In this document: positions 15,933 through 25,349 of the stretch, piece after piece
How the letters are laid out: each line of letters starts with the position of its first letter
Position numbering within the stretch: the first letter of the stretch is position 1
Origin: Hymenobacter chitinivorans DSM 11115
GTDB lineage: Bacteria > Bacteroidota > Bacteroidia > Cytophagales > Hymenobacteraceae
Direction: 5' to 3'
NCBI RefSeq assembly: GCF_002797555.1
Contig: NZ_PGFA01000001.1
Coordinates: 868,001 to 932,000, forward strand
Length of the DNA stretch: 64,000 bases
Notes under the pieces: generated by a model
What the model saw: the letters and a program-made list of their open reading frames with translations, nothing else
Databases searched by the model: none
Told to the model about the DNA's origin: nothing
Made by a program: the position numbers and the translations under genes

Positions 15933-18230
15933 TTATTCAATTTTAAAGCGCAGCCCGGCGTACGTGAGCCGGCCGTAGGTAGGCCCCCAGATCATGGCCG
16001 CGTCGAAGGTGGGGCCGAAGGGGGCGTAGGCACCCATGATGGGGTCGGGCTGGCGGTAGTTGGTCAGGTTTTCAACGCCCACGTACACTTCCCAGCGCTT
16101 GAAGGCCCGCGTCACCTGCGTGTTGAGCAGGGCGTAGCGCGGGGCGTAGTTGAGCGTGGTGGTACCCGTGCCGTGCTCATGGCCAATGCTGCCGGGGTTG
16201 TGAGCCAGGGGCCGTTGCCCAAACCACTGCAGAGTCAGATCAGCCCGCCACTTGTCGAAAGCCGTGGCGTAGCCCACGTTGGCAAACACCCGGTGCCGGG
16301 GCGTGAGGGCCTTGGGCAGCAATTCGCCGGCGTAGGTGGTGCGCACGTCCAGGTACTTATACGCCAGCTTGGTTTGCAGGCCTTTCACGGGTTCGAACTG
16401 CACCTCGGTTTGCAGGCTGCGCGAAAAGGACCGGCCGCCCGGCTCCAGATTGCCAATTTGCAGCAGCGTAGGCGCTGAATAGGCATCGGCTACCACCTGG
16501 TTTTGAAACTCAGTGTGGTAATAGTCGGTGATGAACGTGGCCGGGTGGCCCGCCACGGTGAAGTACTGGGTAAAGCTGCCGCCCACGTTCCAGGCCCGCT
16601 CGGGGCGCAGATAGTAGTCGATAACAAACTCGCGGGAGCTGACCAGCATGCCCGAGTTTTCGGCAATAGGGTTGGCCGTGCGGAAGCCCGTGCCGGCCGC
16701 CAGGCGTAGCACCGTGTTGGCCGTAGCATCCAGCTTCACGTTGAGCCGGGGCGTGAGCACCCAGCCGTAGAGGTTGTGGCGGTCCAGGCGCAGGCCCCCG
16801 ACGAGGGTGAGGTTCTTGGCGTTCTGGTAGGTGTACTCGGCAAAGGCGCCGGGCACCCGCTCGTTGCGGGTGCGGTGCTCCCGGGCATACCGCTCAGCCG
16901 TGGTTTCGGTAGGATAAATAAAACCGTCTTTGAACACCTCCGCGTAGTTGTCGTGCAGATAGCTCAGGCCCAGGCGGTAGGTATGAGCCGTGGTGCCCAG
17001 CACGCTCTGAAACAGCAGCGTGGCCAGGCCCGTGCGCTGGGTGCCGTCGTAAGTGCGGATGCCGTAGCCCGAATCGAAGGCGTGACTGGTGCCGCTGAGC
17101 AGCAGGCCTAGGCTCTGGTAGGGCCGGCCGGGCCAGGTGTAGGAGGTCTTGGAAAAGCCCGTGTAACGATTGGTGCTCAGCGTGGTGCCGTAGAAGCTGC
17201 CGGGCTTGTCCTGCCGGAAGTCTACCTGCCCGCCTTCCCGGGTTTCGCGCAAGGCGCCCAGGCCCAGCTCACTCACGATGCCGGTGCCCGACTTGTACTT
17301 CCACTTGTTAAAAACGTTGTATTGCGTAGCCAGGGGCAAATCCAGAAAGCCGTCCTTGTTCCGGTCGACGCGGCGGCCCAGGTGGTCGGAGTGCAGCAGC
17401 AGGGCGGTGCTTACCTTGGCGCTGAGCGGAGTGGCCAGGTTCAGGTTAAGGTCAAACTTGCCCAGGTCGTTGCCGTAGGCGTTGAACAGCAGCCGCTCGG
17501 CTTTTTCGGGCTCCTTGAGGCGCACGTTGACCTGGTCCGAAATACTCTCGTAGCCATTCACCACCGAGCCCATGCCCTTGATGATGTCGATGCCCTCAAT
17601 CCAGGTGCCCGACAGGTAGCTCAGCCGGTAGGGCGTAGCTAGGCCGCGCAGGGCCGGCAGGTTGTCGACGGTGAGCAGGGAATAGGCCCCGTCGAGGCCC
17701 AGAAGCTGAATCTGCTTGGCCCCCGACACGGCGTCGGTGGTCGATACTTCCACCGCAGCGTTGGTTTCGAAGCTTTCGGCCAGGTTACAGCACGCCGATT
17801 TGGTCAGGTCACGGCTGGTGATGACCTGGGTGTTGGTGGGCGTCAGGGAGGAATAAGCCGGGGCGCGCTCCTCAATCTTTACCTCACCCAGCTCCACGGA
17901 GCGACGCAGCGCCACCCGCACGAAGGCCTGGCTGGTGGCTTCAATGGTGAGTGTGTCGGCCTTGTAGCCGAGGGAGTTGATAATCAGGTGGCTGGCGGCA
18001 CCCCGGGCGGGCCGCACCAGCGTGAATTTACCGGTGGCATCGGTGGTAGCTGCGGCATCGGCAGCTTCCAGCCAGCGCACCACGGCCCCGGGCAGGGGAG
18101 AGCCCGCCACGGCGTCGGTAATCTGGCCCTGGACGGGCGCAATGGGAGAGGATTGGGCCCAGGCCGCCGCGCTGCTCAGCACCAAAAGGCCGAGCGTGGC
18201 GGTAAGGCGTGGCCCTACGGTAGACTGCAT
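15933..18230 (-). CDS. TonB-dependent outer-membrane receptor, probably metal related
   Basis: A 765-residue outer-membrane receptor. Signal peptide 1-25, a carboxypeptidase-regulatory-like domain at about 30-105 (VQGQITDAVAGSPLPGAVV), a plug domain at about 125-240 (TNTQVITSRDL, the unusual Cys pair in ACCNLAESFETN, then QIQLLGLDG), then the beta-barrel to a final aromatic-rich strand. The ATG at 18230 gives a proper signal peptide; the frame runs on to 18449 without sense. The barrel has few metal-specific clues, but the operon partners (HYC_CC_PP and HMA proteins) and the plug Cys pair point to copper or another soft metal. The substrate is inferred. Confidence 0.9.
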   Translation of the reverse strand: MQSTVGPRLTATLGLLVLSSAAAWAQSSPIAPVQGQITDAVAGSPLPGAVVRWLEAADAAATTDATGKFTLVRPARGAASHLIINSLGYKADTLTIEATSQAFVRVALRRSVELGEVKIEERAPAYSSLTPTNTQVITSRDLTKSACCNLAESFETNAAVEVSTTDAVSGAKQIQLLGLDGAYSLLTVDNLPALRGLATPYRLSYLSGTWIEGIDIIKGMGSVVNGYESISDQVNVRLKEPEKAERLLFNAYGNDLGKFDLNLNLATPLSAKVSTALLLHSDHLGRRVDRNKDGFLDLPLATQYNVFNKWKYKSGTGIVSELGLGALRETREGGQVDFRQDKPGSFYGTTLSTNRYTGFSKTSYTWPGRPYQSLGLLLSGTSHAFDSGYGIRTYDGTQRTGLATLLFQSVLGTTAHTYRLGLSYLHDNYAEVFKDGFIYPTETTAERYAREHRTRNERVPGAFAEYTYQNAKNLTLVGGLRLDRHNLYGWVLTPRLNVKLDATANTVLRLAAGTGFRTANPIAENSGMLVSSREFVIDYYLRPERAWNVGGSFTQYFTVAGHPATFITDYYHTEFQNQVVADAYSAPTLLQIGNLEPGGRSFSRSLQTEVQFEPVKGLQTKLAYKYLDVRTTYAGELLPKALTPRHRVFANVGYATAFDKWRADLTLQWFGQRPLAHNPGSIGHEHGTGTTTLNYAPRYALLNTQVTRAFKRWEVYVGVENLTNYRQPDPIMGAYAPFGPTFDAAMIWGPTYGRLTYAGLRFKIE

Positions 18231-18307
18231 ATGGTCAGGTAAGTAGAATTCTTCTCGGAGGAAAACCGGGGATGGTTGCCTCGCTCCCCGGAGCGCGGGA
18301 AGAAATT

Positions 18308-18760
18308 CTATACCTGCCAGCTGCACACAAACGTCAGCAGCGCGCGGCCCGCCCGCAGGGGCGGGGATGAGTCGCTGGCGTGCCAGGGCGTGGCCTGGGT
18401 TAGGCTGGGGCCGGCGCAGAAAATGCTGCTGTAGCTGATGGGTAGCCAAGCCAGTACTGCCGTCGGCAGCAGCACTTTGGTGTGACCCGTGGCAGCGGCA
18501 TCGAGCTTGTGAAAATGGGCGCCAAACTCGCAGCAGGACTTTTTCAGCTGAGCTTTGCCCGCCAGCTGGTGGTCGAGCAGCCGACTAGCAACCGCCGCGG
18601 CGGGAGGGCACTTGTGCTCGGGCGCGCTAAAGACGATGGCGGCCGTGCTGCGCCCGCTGCTACGGCAGGTGTGCGACTGCACCGTGAGCCCCACCGAAGT
18701 GAGAAGCACGAGCAGGGCCATAAAGCCGCTGAAGAGCCGGTGGAGCAACGGACGTTTCAC
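18308..18760 (-). CDS. HYC_CC_PP family secreted protein
   Basis: A 150-residue protein with the family landmarks: a hydrophobic signal/anchor (residues 8-27), then HTC (H30, C32), KCPP (K50-P53) and a KSCC pair (C76, C77), plus later histidines. The function of the family is not established; it recurs beside TonB receptors and copper proteins in Bacteroidota. The GTG at 18760 (KRPLLHRLF) fits the family start, but a -7 element ends only six bases upstream, which would make the mRNA leaderless; the ATG at 18721 is the alternative. First gene of the operon. Confidence 0.75.
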   Translation of the reverse strand: MKRPLLHRLFSGFMALLVLLTSVGLTVQSHTCRSSGRSTAAIVFSAPEHKCPPAAAVASRLLDHQLAGKAQLKKSCCEFGAHFHKLDAAATGHTKVLLPTAVLAWLPISYSSIFCAGPSLTQATPWHASDSSPPLRAGRALLTFVCSWQV

Positions 18761-18765
18761 GCTGA

Positions 18766-18773
18766 CAAAGATA
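18766..18773 (-). promoter_or_regulatory. -7 element (TATCTTTG) for the HYC_CC_PP/TonB operon
   Basis: Exact TAnnTTTG on the minus strand immediately before the GTG start. The nearest TTG upstream is 23 bp away, slightly long. The rest of the 331-bp divergent gap up to mraZ holds the mraZ promoter and nothing else I can identify. Confidence 0.45.
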
Positions 18774-19018
18774 CGAAGCTTGTGGTTGAGCCCGTGCAAA
18801 ATATCGGCCGCAATAGTGCGTAATCCGGTGGTGCCGATGGACCCGAAAACCCTAACAGGGGAAGCCTGCGAATCATTACCAACGAAGCTGCCATTTTGGC
18901 AAACCAGGTTTTTTGTCCTACCACTTTCTTCCCTCACTTGCGGCATGATGGATTGAAAACATTGCCAGATGGCTAAAAAACGCCTTTTTGCGTAGTGGTA
19001 GAAAATGGTAAATCGTGG

Positions 19019-19048
19019 TTGCCTTTTCCCGGGCATTGCGTACTTTTG
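19019..19048 (+). promoter_or_regulatory. Promoter of the dcw cluster
   Basis: TTG (19019-19021), 19-bp spacer, TACTTTTG (19041-19048): a full match to the Bacteroidota vegetative promoter. It lies 43 bp before the mraZ ATG and should drive the division and cell-wall genes downstream. Confidence 0.75.
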
Positions 19049-19091
19049 CTATCATCCCGTTCCCACGCCTCGTCGGCAACCCCTGGCATCT

Positions 19092-19568
19092 ATGAACCTT
19101 CTCTCTGGCGAATATGAGTGCAAGCTGGACCCGAAAGGGCGCTTGGTGCTGCCCGCCAAGGTGAAGGCCAACCTGCCCGAGGCCTCGGCCAACCAGCTAG
19201 TGCTGGTGCGCGGGTTTGAGCCCTGCCTAGTGCTTTACCCGCGCGAATCCTGGCGCGTGATTCACGACAAGGTTATGGCCCTGGATGAGTTCAACGAGGA
19301 GTACCGGCAGTTTCAGCGCAACTTCTTCCGCGGCATGACCGAGGTGGAGCTCGACAACATCGGGCGCTTTATGCTGCCCCGCACCATGCTGCGCTACTCC
19401 GGCATCGAGAAGGAAGCTATTATCGTGGGCCTGGGCAACCGCTGCGAAATCTGGGAGCCCGAGAAGTACGACGAGTTCCTGATCAAAGACCAGCAGAGCT
19501 TCTCGAAGCTGGCCCAGAAGTTTTTATCCACCGACACACCGCCCGTCAGCGGCCCCCTTGCCGCATGA
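19092..19568 (+). CDS. mraZ: MraZ, transcriptional regulator of the dcw cluster
   Basis: A 158-residue MraZ/AbrB-fold protein, first gene of the dcw cluster. It has the duplicated MraZ domain: GEYECKLDPKGRLVLPAKVK at the N-terminus and DNIGRFMLPRTMLRYSGIEKEAIIVG in the second half. The family binds DNA repeats before its own gene and represses dcw transcription. The ATG at 19092 is chosen over the open frame upstream because it starts at the conserved NLLSGEY. Its stop overlaps the rsmH start (ATGA), showing translational coupling. Confidence 0.95.
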   Translation: MNLLSGEYECKLDPKGRLVLPAKVKANLPEASANQLVLVRGFEPCLVLYPRESWRVIHDKVMALDEFNEEYRQFQRNFFRGMTEVELDNIGRFMLPRTMLRYSGIEKEAIIVGLGNRCEIWEPEKYDEFLIKDQQSFSKLAQKFLSTDTPPVSGPLAA

Positions 19569-20497
19569 GCGCCGACTACCAGAACGATACCGCCTACCAC
19601 CGCCCCGTGATGCTGGCCGAGTGCCTCGAAGCGCTGGACCTGCGCCCCGACGGCCGCTACGTGGACGTGACCTTCGGCGGCGGCGGCCACACGGCCCGCA
19701 TCCTGGAGCGCCTGACTTCCGGCCACCTCTACAGCTTCGACCAGGACGCCGACGCCGAGCACGAAGCCCGGCAGCTCGCCCGGCCCCAGTTCACCTTTAT
19801 CCGGGCCAATTTCCGCGACCTGCACCACGAACTGGAGCAGCGTGGCGCGTTGCCCGTCGATGGGCTGCTGGCCGATTTGGGCGTGTCGTCCCACCAGTTT
19901 GATACGCCCGAGCGGGGCTTCAGCACCCGCTTCGACGGACCCCTGGACATGCGTATGGACCCCGAAGCCGACCGTACCGCCGCCGACATCGTGAATGAGT
20001 ACTCCGAGGCCGAGCTGCACCGCATTTTCGGCATGTATGGCGAAGTGACCAACGCCCGAACCCTGGCCAACACGCTTACCACGGCCCGGCGCGGGCAGGC
20101 CGTGCAGACCATTGCGGCCCTGAAAAAAGCCATTGCGCCCTGCACGCCGCGGGGCAAGGAGAATAAGTACCTGGCCCAGGTATTTCAGGCCCTGCGCATC
20201 GAGGTGAACGACGAAATGGCGGCCCTGCAGGAAATGCTCCAGCAAACGGCCCAGGTGCTGCGCCCCGGCGGCCGGCTCGTCGTTATGTCGTACCACTCCC
20301 TGGAAGACCGGCTGGTGAAGAACTTTATGGCCAAGGGCAAGTTCTTCGGCGAAGCCGAAAAAGACCTGTTCGGCCACACCAATACGCCTTTCGAGGTGCT
20401 GACGCGCAAACCCGTGGAGGCCAGCGCCGAAGAAATTGCCCTCAACAGCCGGGCCCGCTCGGCCAAGCTGCGCATTGCGGTGCGCCGCGACGAATGA
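19565..20497 (+). CDS. rsmH: 16S rRNA (cytosine1402-N4)-methyltransferase
   Basis: RsmH (MraW) methylates N4 of C1402 in 16S rRNA using S-adenosylmethionine. The 310-residue product has YHRPVMLAECLEAL at the start, the SAM-binding motif VDVTFGGGGHTARIL, DGLLADLGVSSHQFD, GPLDMRMD, and the C-terminal GRLVVMSYHSLEDRLVKNF. Overlaps mraZ by 4 bp. Length and order are as in other dcw clusters. Confidence 0.97.
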   Translation: MSADYQNDTAYHRPVMLAECLEALDLRPDGRYVDVTFGGGGHTARILERLTSGHLYSFDQDADAEHEARQLARPQFTFIRANFRDLHHELEQRGALPVDGLLADLGVSSHQFDTPERGFSTRFDGPLDMRMDPEADRTAADIVNEYSEAELHRIFGMYGEVTNARTLANTLTTARRGQAVQTIAALKKAIAPCTPRGKENKYLAQVFQALRIEVNDEMAALQEMLQQTAQVLRPGGRLVVMSYHSLEDRLVKNFMAKGKFFGEAEKDLFGHTNTPFEVLTRKPVEASAEEIALNSRARSAKLRIAVRRDE

Positions 20498-20592
20498 AGC
20501 CGAGTTTGGCCGGATTTTCGCGCCGCGCCGCCCTCCCCGTGCAGTTGACTTACTAAGCCGATACGCCAACCTCCTTTTCCTCTCCCGAGATT

Positions 20593-21381
20593 TTGGCTAC
20601 CAATACCCTCAAACCCGTTGCCAACACCCCGCCCCGCGCCAATGTGCCCCGGGACCTGACGCCCCCCCCGCCGGTGGCGCCTGAACCCGCACCTCTGCCC
20701 GAGCCGGAGCCCGAACCCGCGCCTAAACCCAAAGCCAAGCGCGAAAAAGCTGCCCCCCGTAGCACCTGGAGCGTGTTTACGGTGCTCGACCGGCTCACCA
20801 GCGTCGACAGTATCTTCCGGGAAGGGCTGCCCGTGCAGTACCTGCCGCACGTGCTGTTCGTGATGTTTCTGATTCTGATTTACATCGGCAATACCCACTG
20901 GGGCTACCGCATGAACCGCAGCATTCAGAAGCTCAAGCTCGAAACCGAGGACTTGCGGGCCGACTATACCACCCTCAAGTCGGACTACATGGAGGCCAGC
21001 AAGCAGAGCGAGGTAGCCCGCAAGGTGGCTGCCTATGGCCTGGTGGAAAGCTCCTCGCCGCCGTTCCGCATCACGGTGCCCGCCGGCCGCCTCGACGAAG
21101 CCGAGCTGGAGGCCCTGCCCGTCATTACCGCCGATTCGCTGGCGGCTATGTCGGCCGCCGACTCATTAGCCCTGGCTGATTCGCTTGGTACGGCCACTCA
21201 GCCAGTTCGGGCCGCCGCTACGCACGCGGCAGCCAGCCATAGCTTGGGCCGCCACGCGGCCAAACCCAAAAACCGGACTACGCCCAAAAAAGCTACGGCC
21301 AAAAAGCCGGCGGCTAAACCGGCTACGAACAAGAAGAAAACCACCAACTCTTCCCGCCCGACCCATGAAAGGAAGCGTTAA
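20593..21381 (+). CDS. FtsL-like bitopic division protein
   Basis: A 262-residue protein in the ftsL position between rsmH and ftsI. It starts at TTG, with a proline/lysine-rich cytoplasmic tail (residues 1-57), one membrane helix at about 84-100 (LPHVLFVMFLILIYIGN), a coiled coil at about 106-145 and an Ala/Lys-rich C-terminal tail. This is the Bacteroidota FtsL-like architecture; sequence identity to classical FtsL is low, so the name rests on position and topology. It overlaps ftsI by 17 bp. The low-complexity basic tail is longer than in most FtsL proteins. Confidence 0.8.
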   Translation: MATNTLKPVANTPPRANVPRDLTPPPPVAPEPAPLPEPEPEPAPKPKAKREKAAPRSTWSVFTVLDRLTSVDSIFREGLPVQYLPHVLFVMFLILIYIGNTHWGYRMNRSIQKLKLETEDLRADYTTLKSDYMEASKQSEVARKVAAYGLVESSSPPFRITVPAGRLDEAELEALPVITADSLAAMSAADSLALADSLGTATQPVRAAATHAAASHSLGRHAAKPKNRTTPKKATAKKPAAKPATNKKKTTNSSRPTHERKR

Positions 21382-23674
21382 AAAATCCATTGTAACCCGG
21401 GTTCGGCTGGCGTTTTTGGGCGTCTGCCTGTTTTCGTGCGCCATCGTCTGGAAAGTGTCGCGCATTCAGTTCAAGGAAGGCGAGAAGTGGCGGGCCCTGG
21501 AGCAGGAGCGCCGCATCGTGTACCAGCCCGTGTTTGCCACCCGCGGCAACATTTACTCCGACAACGAGAGCATCATGGCCACCTCGCTGCCCTTCTTCCG
21601 GGTGGCCTGGGACCCGAGCGTGGTGGACGAGAAGACGTTTAAGGGCGGAGTTGACTCTTTGTCCTTGCTACTGTCGCGCTTTTTTGGCGACCGAACTCCC
21701 AGAGAGTATTACCGCCGGCTAACCGATGCCAAAAAAGGCAAAGTGCGCTACGTACGGCTGAATTCCCGGCAGATCAACTTCCAGGAAAAGAAGATGCTGG
21801 CCCAGTGGCCTATTTTCCGGGGCGGTAAAAACAAGGGCGGCGTCATTTTCGAGAAGGTCGATAAGCGGTTCCGACCCTTCGGTGGCCTGGCCCAGCGCAC
21901 CATCGGCTTTTTGAACGAAGACAAAAACGGCGCGGGCCTGGAGTTTACCTACAACCGCCACTTGGCCGGCAAAGACGGGGAAGCCCTGTTTGAGCGCCTG
22001 CCCGGCGGCAATAAGCCCATCTACGACGGTACCGAAGTGAAGCCCCAGCCCGGCTACGACGTGAAAACCACCCTGGACATCAACCTCCAGGACGTGGCCG
22101 AAAATGCGTTGTACAAGTCGCTGGTCGACAACAGCGCCCAGTACGGCTGCGTGATTCTGATGGAAGTGCAGACCGGCGAAATCAAGGCCGTGGCCAACCT
22201 GGGCAAGGTGGCCGAGGGCGTGTACCGCGAGGATTACAACTACGCCATTGCCGACCAGGGCCGTACCGAGCCGGGCTCGACCTTCAAGCTGGCCTCGATG
22301 ATGGCCCTGCTGGAAGACAACCCCAGCCTCTCGCTCGACGACACGGTGAATACCGGCCGCTCGGGTTCCATGCGCATTGCCGGGGCCGTCAAGACCGATA
22401 CCCACGCCTACGGACGACTATCGGTGAAGCAGGTCATTGAGAATTCATCCAACATCGGGGTGGCCAAGCTCATCAACGACCATTTTTCGGCCAACCCCAG
22501 CAAGTACACCGACTATCTCAAGCAGTTTGGGCTCGACAAGCCGCTGGGCTTCCAGATGGCGGGGGAGGCCCGGCCCTATATTAAGGACCCGCGGGACCGG
22601 TCGTGGAGCCGGACTTCGCTCAGCACCATGTGCATTGGCTACGAGCTGAAGCTGGCGCCGTTGCAGACCCTGGCTTTCTACAACGCCATTGCCAACAACG
22701 GCGTGAAGGTGCAGCCCATGATTGTGCGCGAAATCAAGCAGGCCGACAAGGTCCTGGAGCGGTTCGAGCCCAAGGTCCTGAACCCCAGAATCTGCTCGGA
22801 GGAAACCTTGGCCAAGCTGCGCCAGATGCTGGAAGGCGTGGTGCTCAACGGCACGGCCCGGGCCATTCAAACGCCCGACTACACCATTGCCGGCAAAACC
22901 GGGACGGCCTGGAAGTTCAAGAACGGGCAGTACACCAAGCAGTACTCGACCAGCTTCTGCGGCTATTTTCCCGCCGATAAGCCCAAGTACAGCTGCATCG
23001 TGGTAGTTGACTCGCCCAAGGGCGCCAACTGGTCGGGCGCCCAGGTGGCGGCCCCCATTTTCCGGGAAGTGGCCGATAAGGCCATGGCCCGCGACATGGC
23101 CAGCCAGCGGCCCTTGCTGGCCCGGGCGCCTACCAACAAGTCGAAGGTGCCCTACGTGCGGGCCGGCCTGCAGGATGAGCTGACGCTGGTATGTCAGAAA
23201 CTGGGCGTGAGCAACCATTCCCAGGCCTCCGGCGACGACTGGGTGCGAGCCAACCGCGCCGATACGAATGTGAATGCCGTGGACTGGAAGCCGGTGGCCG
23301 TGCGCCCCGGCCGCGTGCCCGACGTCACCGGCCTGACTTTGCGCGACGCGCTGTTTCTGCTCGAAAACCGGGGCTTGCGCGTCAAGGCCCTGGGCACCGG
23401 ACGGGTGCGGCAGCAGTCGGTAGCGGCGGGCAGCGGCATCCGGCGCGGCACCGTCGTGACCCTGGCGCTGGAGCCGATTGGCACCAAATCGGCGGATGCC
23501 CCCAGGGCCTTGCCGGCTCCCGAACCCACCCAACTCACCGAAAACAAGCTAATTACGGCCGTCGACCTGGACGAGGCCAAGCGCATCCGCACACTCAAGG
23601 CCAAGCGCCAGGCCCAACAACGCCTCTCCCAGCAAGGCCTGCAACGGGCACCGGCGGCCAGACCCCGGGCCTAA
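21365..23674 (+). CDS. ftsI: Septal peptidoglycan transpeptidase FtsI (PBP3) with PASTA domain
   Basis: A 769-residue class B penicillin-binding protein that cross-links septal peptidoglycan. After a short cytoplasmic tail and membrane helix (about 14-32), the dimerisation domain includes ATRGNIYSD. The transpeptidase domain shows the active-site S305-T-F-K308, the SSN motif (IENSSNIGVAKL) and K511-T-G. A C-terminal PASTA domain lies at about 645-702 (VPDVTGLTLRDALFLLENRGLRV), followed by a basic tail. The ATG at 21365 lies inside the end of the ftsL-like gene; the longer open frame from 21185 is only overlap. Confidence 0.95.
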   Translation: MKGSVKKSIVTRVRLAFLGVCLFSCAIVWKVSRIQFKEGEKWRALEQERRIVYQPVFATRGNIYSDNESIMATSLPFFRVAWDPSVVDEKTFKGGVDSLSLLLSRFFGDRTPREYYRRLTDAKKGKVRYVRLNSRQINFQEKKMLAQWPIFRGGKNKGGVIFEKVDKRFRPFGGLAQRTIGFLNEDKNGAGLEFTYNRHLAGKDGEALFERLPGGNKPIYDGTEVKPQPGYDVKTTLDINLQDVAENALYKSLVDNSAQYGCVILMEVQTGEIKAVANLGKVAEGVYREDYNYAIADQGRTEPGSTFKLASMMALLEDNPSLSLDDTVNTGRSGSMRIAGAVKTDTHAYGRLSVKQVIENSSNIGVAKLINDHFSANPSKYTDYLKQFGLDKPLGFQMAGEARPYIKDPRDRSWSRTSLSTMCIGYELKLAPLQTLAFYNAIANNGVKVQPMIVREIKQADKVLERFEPKVLNPRICSEETLAKLRQMLEGVVLNGTARAIQTPDYTIAGKTGTAWKFKNGQYTKQYSTSFCGYFPADKPKYSCIVVVDSPKGANWSGAQVAAPIFREVADKAMARDMASQRPLLARAPTNKSKVPYVRAGLQDELTLVCQKLGVSNHSQASGDDWVRANRADTNVNAVDWKPVAVRPGRVPDVTGLTLRDALFLLENRGLRVKALGTGRVRQQSVAAGSGIRRGTVVTLALEPIGTKSADAPRALPAPEPTQLTENKLITAVDLDEAKRIRTLKAKRQAQQRLSQQGLQRAPAARPRA

Positions 23675-23756
23675 CGTTGCCCCTGGACTCCGTCAGGCCC
23701 AACTTTCTTCCCCCTTTACTCACCCGAAAAAGCGGTTTTCCCGCCGCCCTCCTCGT

Positions 23757-25244
23757 TTGAATACTGCCGATAACCTTGCCGTTCCGCTTTCTTCCCTGCT
23801 AACTGACCTCACGGTGCAGGCTCAGGTGGGCCCCGCCGACCCGGCGGTACTCAGCCTTACCCTGGATTCGCGCCAGGCCCAGCCCGGCGCGGTGTTCTTC
23901 GCCCTGCGCGGCGCCCAAACCGACGGCCACCAGTTTATTGCCAAAGCTGTGGAGCTGGGCGCCTCCGTAGTGGTGTGCCAGGAGCTGCCCGCCGAAACCG
24001 TTGCTACCACAACTTACGTGCAGGTAGCCGACAGTGCCGAGGCCATGGCCTACATGGCAGCGGCGTTTTACGGCCACCCGTCGCGCCAGCTTAAGCTGGT
24101 GGGCATCACGGGCACCAATGGCAAAACCACCTGTGCCACGGTGCTCCACAAGCTGTTTCGGGAGTTGGGGTACCACGTGGGTTTGCTCAGCACGGTGCAA
24201 AACCAGATTGACGAGCAGGTTATTCCGGCCACCCACACCACCCCCGACGCCATCCGCCTCAACGAGCTGCTGGCCCGGATGGTGCAGGCTGGCTGCACCC
24301 ACTGCTTTATGGAGGTCAGCTCCCACGCCGTGGTGCAGCACCGCGTAACCGGCCTACAGTTTGCCGGCGGCGTGTTTACCAACCTCACCCACGACCACCT
24401 CGACTATCACGGCACCTTCGACAACTACCTGAAGGCCAAAAAGGGCTTTTTCGACAGCCTGGGTAAAAAAGCCTTTGCCCTGACCAACGCCGACGACAAG
24501 CGGGGCCCGGTAATGCTGCAGAACACCGCCGCCCGCCGCGAAACCTACTCCTTGCGCGGCCCGGCAACCTACCGGGCCCGACTGGTGGAAAACGCGGTGC
24601 ACGGCCTCCACCTCGACGTAGACGGGCGCGACGTGCAGTTTCGCCTTATCGGGGTGTTCAACGCCTATAACATCCTGGCCATCTACGGGGCGGCCGTGCT
24701 GCTGGGCGAGGAGCCGATGGACGTGCTGACCGTGCTGTCGGGTCTGACCTCGGCGCCCGGCCGCTTCGAGCCGATTCTGGCCGAGAAAACCCGTATTACC
24801 GGCATCGTAGACTACGCCCACACCCCCGACGCCCTGGAAAATGTGCTCGACACCATTGCCGATATCCGCCAGCCCAGCCAACAGGTGATTACCGTGGTGG
24901 GCTGCGGCGGCAACCGCGACGCGGCCAAGCGCCCCATTATGGCCAACCTGGCCTGCAAAGGCTCCAGCCGCGTGGTGCTTACTTCGGATAACCCCCGCTT
25001 CGAAGACCCCAACGACATTCTGCAGCAGATGCAGGCCGGCGTGCAGGTAGCTGATCTGGGCAAAGTCCTGACCATTGCCGACCGGCGCGAGGCCATCAAA
25101 ACGGCCGTAGCCCTGGCCCAGCCCGGCGACATCGTGCTGGTAGCGGGCAAAGGCCACGAGAATTACCAGGAAATCAAAGGCGTCAAGAATGACTTCGACG
25201 ACAAGAAAGTCCTGCAGGAAATGTTCGAGCTGCTGGGAAAATGA
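23757..25244 (+). CDS. murE: UDP-MurNAc-tripeptide synthetase MurE
   Basis: Adds the third stem residue to UDP-MurNAc-L-Ala-D-Glu in the cytosol with ATP. The 495-residue product has the ATP-binding loop VGITGTNGKTT (about 113-123), the NLTHDHLDYHGT motif, and DNPR beginning at about residue 411. DNPR is the motif of meso-diaminopimelate-specific enzymes, so this organism likely makes DAP-type peptidoglycan. The start is TTG at 23757; no suitable ATG lies before the conserved LTLDSRQAQPGAVFFALRG region. Confidence 0.96.
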   Translation: MNTADNLAVPLSSLLTDLTVQAQVGPADPAVLSLTLDSRQAQPGAVFFALRGAQTDGHQFIAKAVELGASVVVCQELPAETVATTTYVQVADSAEAMAYMAAAFYGHPSRQLKLVGITGTNGKTTCATVLHKLFRELGYHVGLLSTVQNQIDEQVIPATHTTPDAIRLNELLARMVQAGCTHCFMEVSSHAVVQHRVTGLQFAGGVFTNLTHDHLDYHGTFDNYLKAKKGFFDSLGKKAFALTNADDKRGPVMLQNTAARRETYSLRGPATYRARLVENAVHGLHLDVDGRDVQFRLIGVFNAYNILAIYGAAVLLGEEPMDVLTVLSGLTSAPGRFEPILAEKTRITGIVDYAHTPDALENVLDTIADIRQPSQQVITVVGCGGNRDAAKRPIMANLACKGSSRVVLTSDNPRFEDPNDILQQMQAGVQVADLGKVLTIADRREAIKTAVALAQPGDIVLVAGKGHENYQEIKGVKNDFDDKKVLQEMFELLGK

Positions 25245-25256
25245 AAAAAGGGAAAA

Positions 25257-25308
25257 GAACGGCATGACGAGCTTAGCGAGATGTCTCCCGCTGGTCGGCA
25301 CGACGTTC
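25257..25308. repeat. Degenerate palindromic intergenic repeat in the murE-mraY gap
   Basis: An imperfect inverted repeat starting GAACGGCATGACGAGC and ending GGTCGGCACGACGTTC; outer GAACG/CGTTC pair exactly and inner positions pair partly. It is unlike coding sequence. It resembles a dispersed genomic repeat, but no second full copy is in this window. Confidence 0.45.
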
Positions 25309-25349
25309 GGAAAAGCCCGATTACTAGAAAATCTGCACAAACGCAACAG

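Noticed and set aside
22445..23533. A 362-codon open frame opposite ftsI
   Set aside because: Antisense to well-conserved FtsI motifs, with no recognisable domain; codon-bias shadow.
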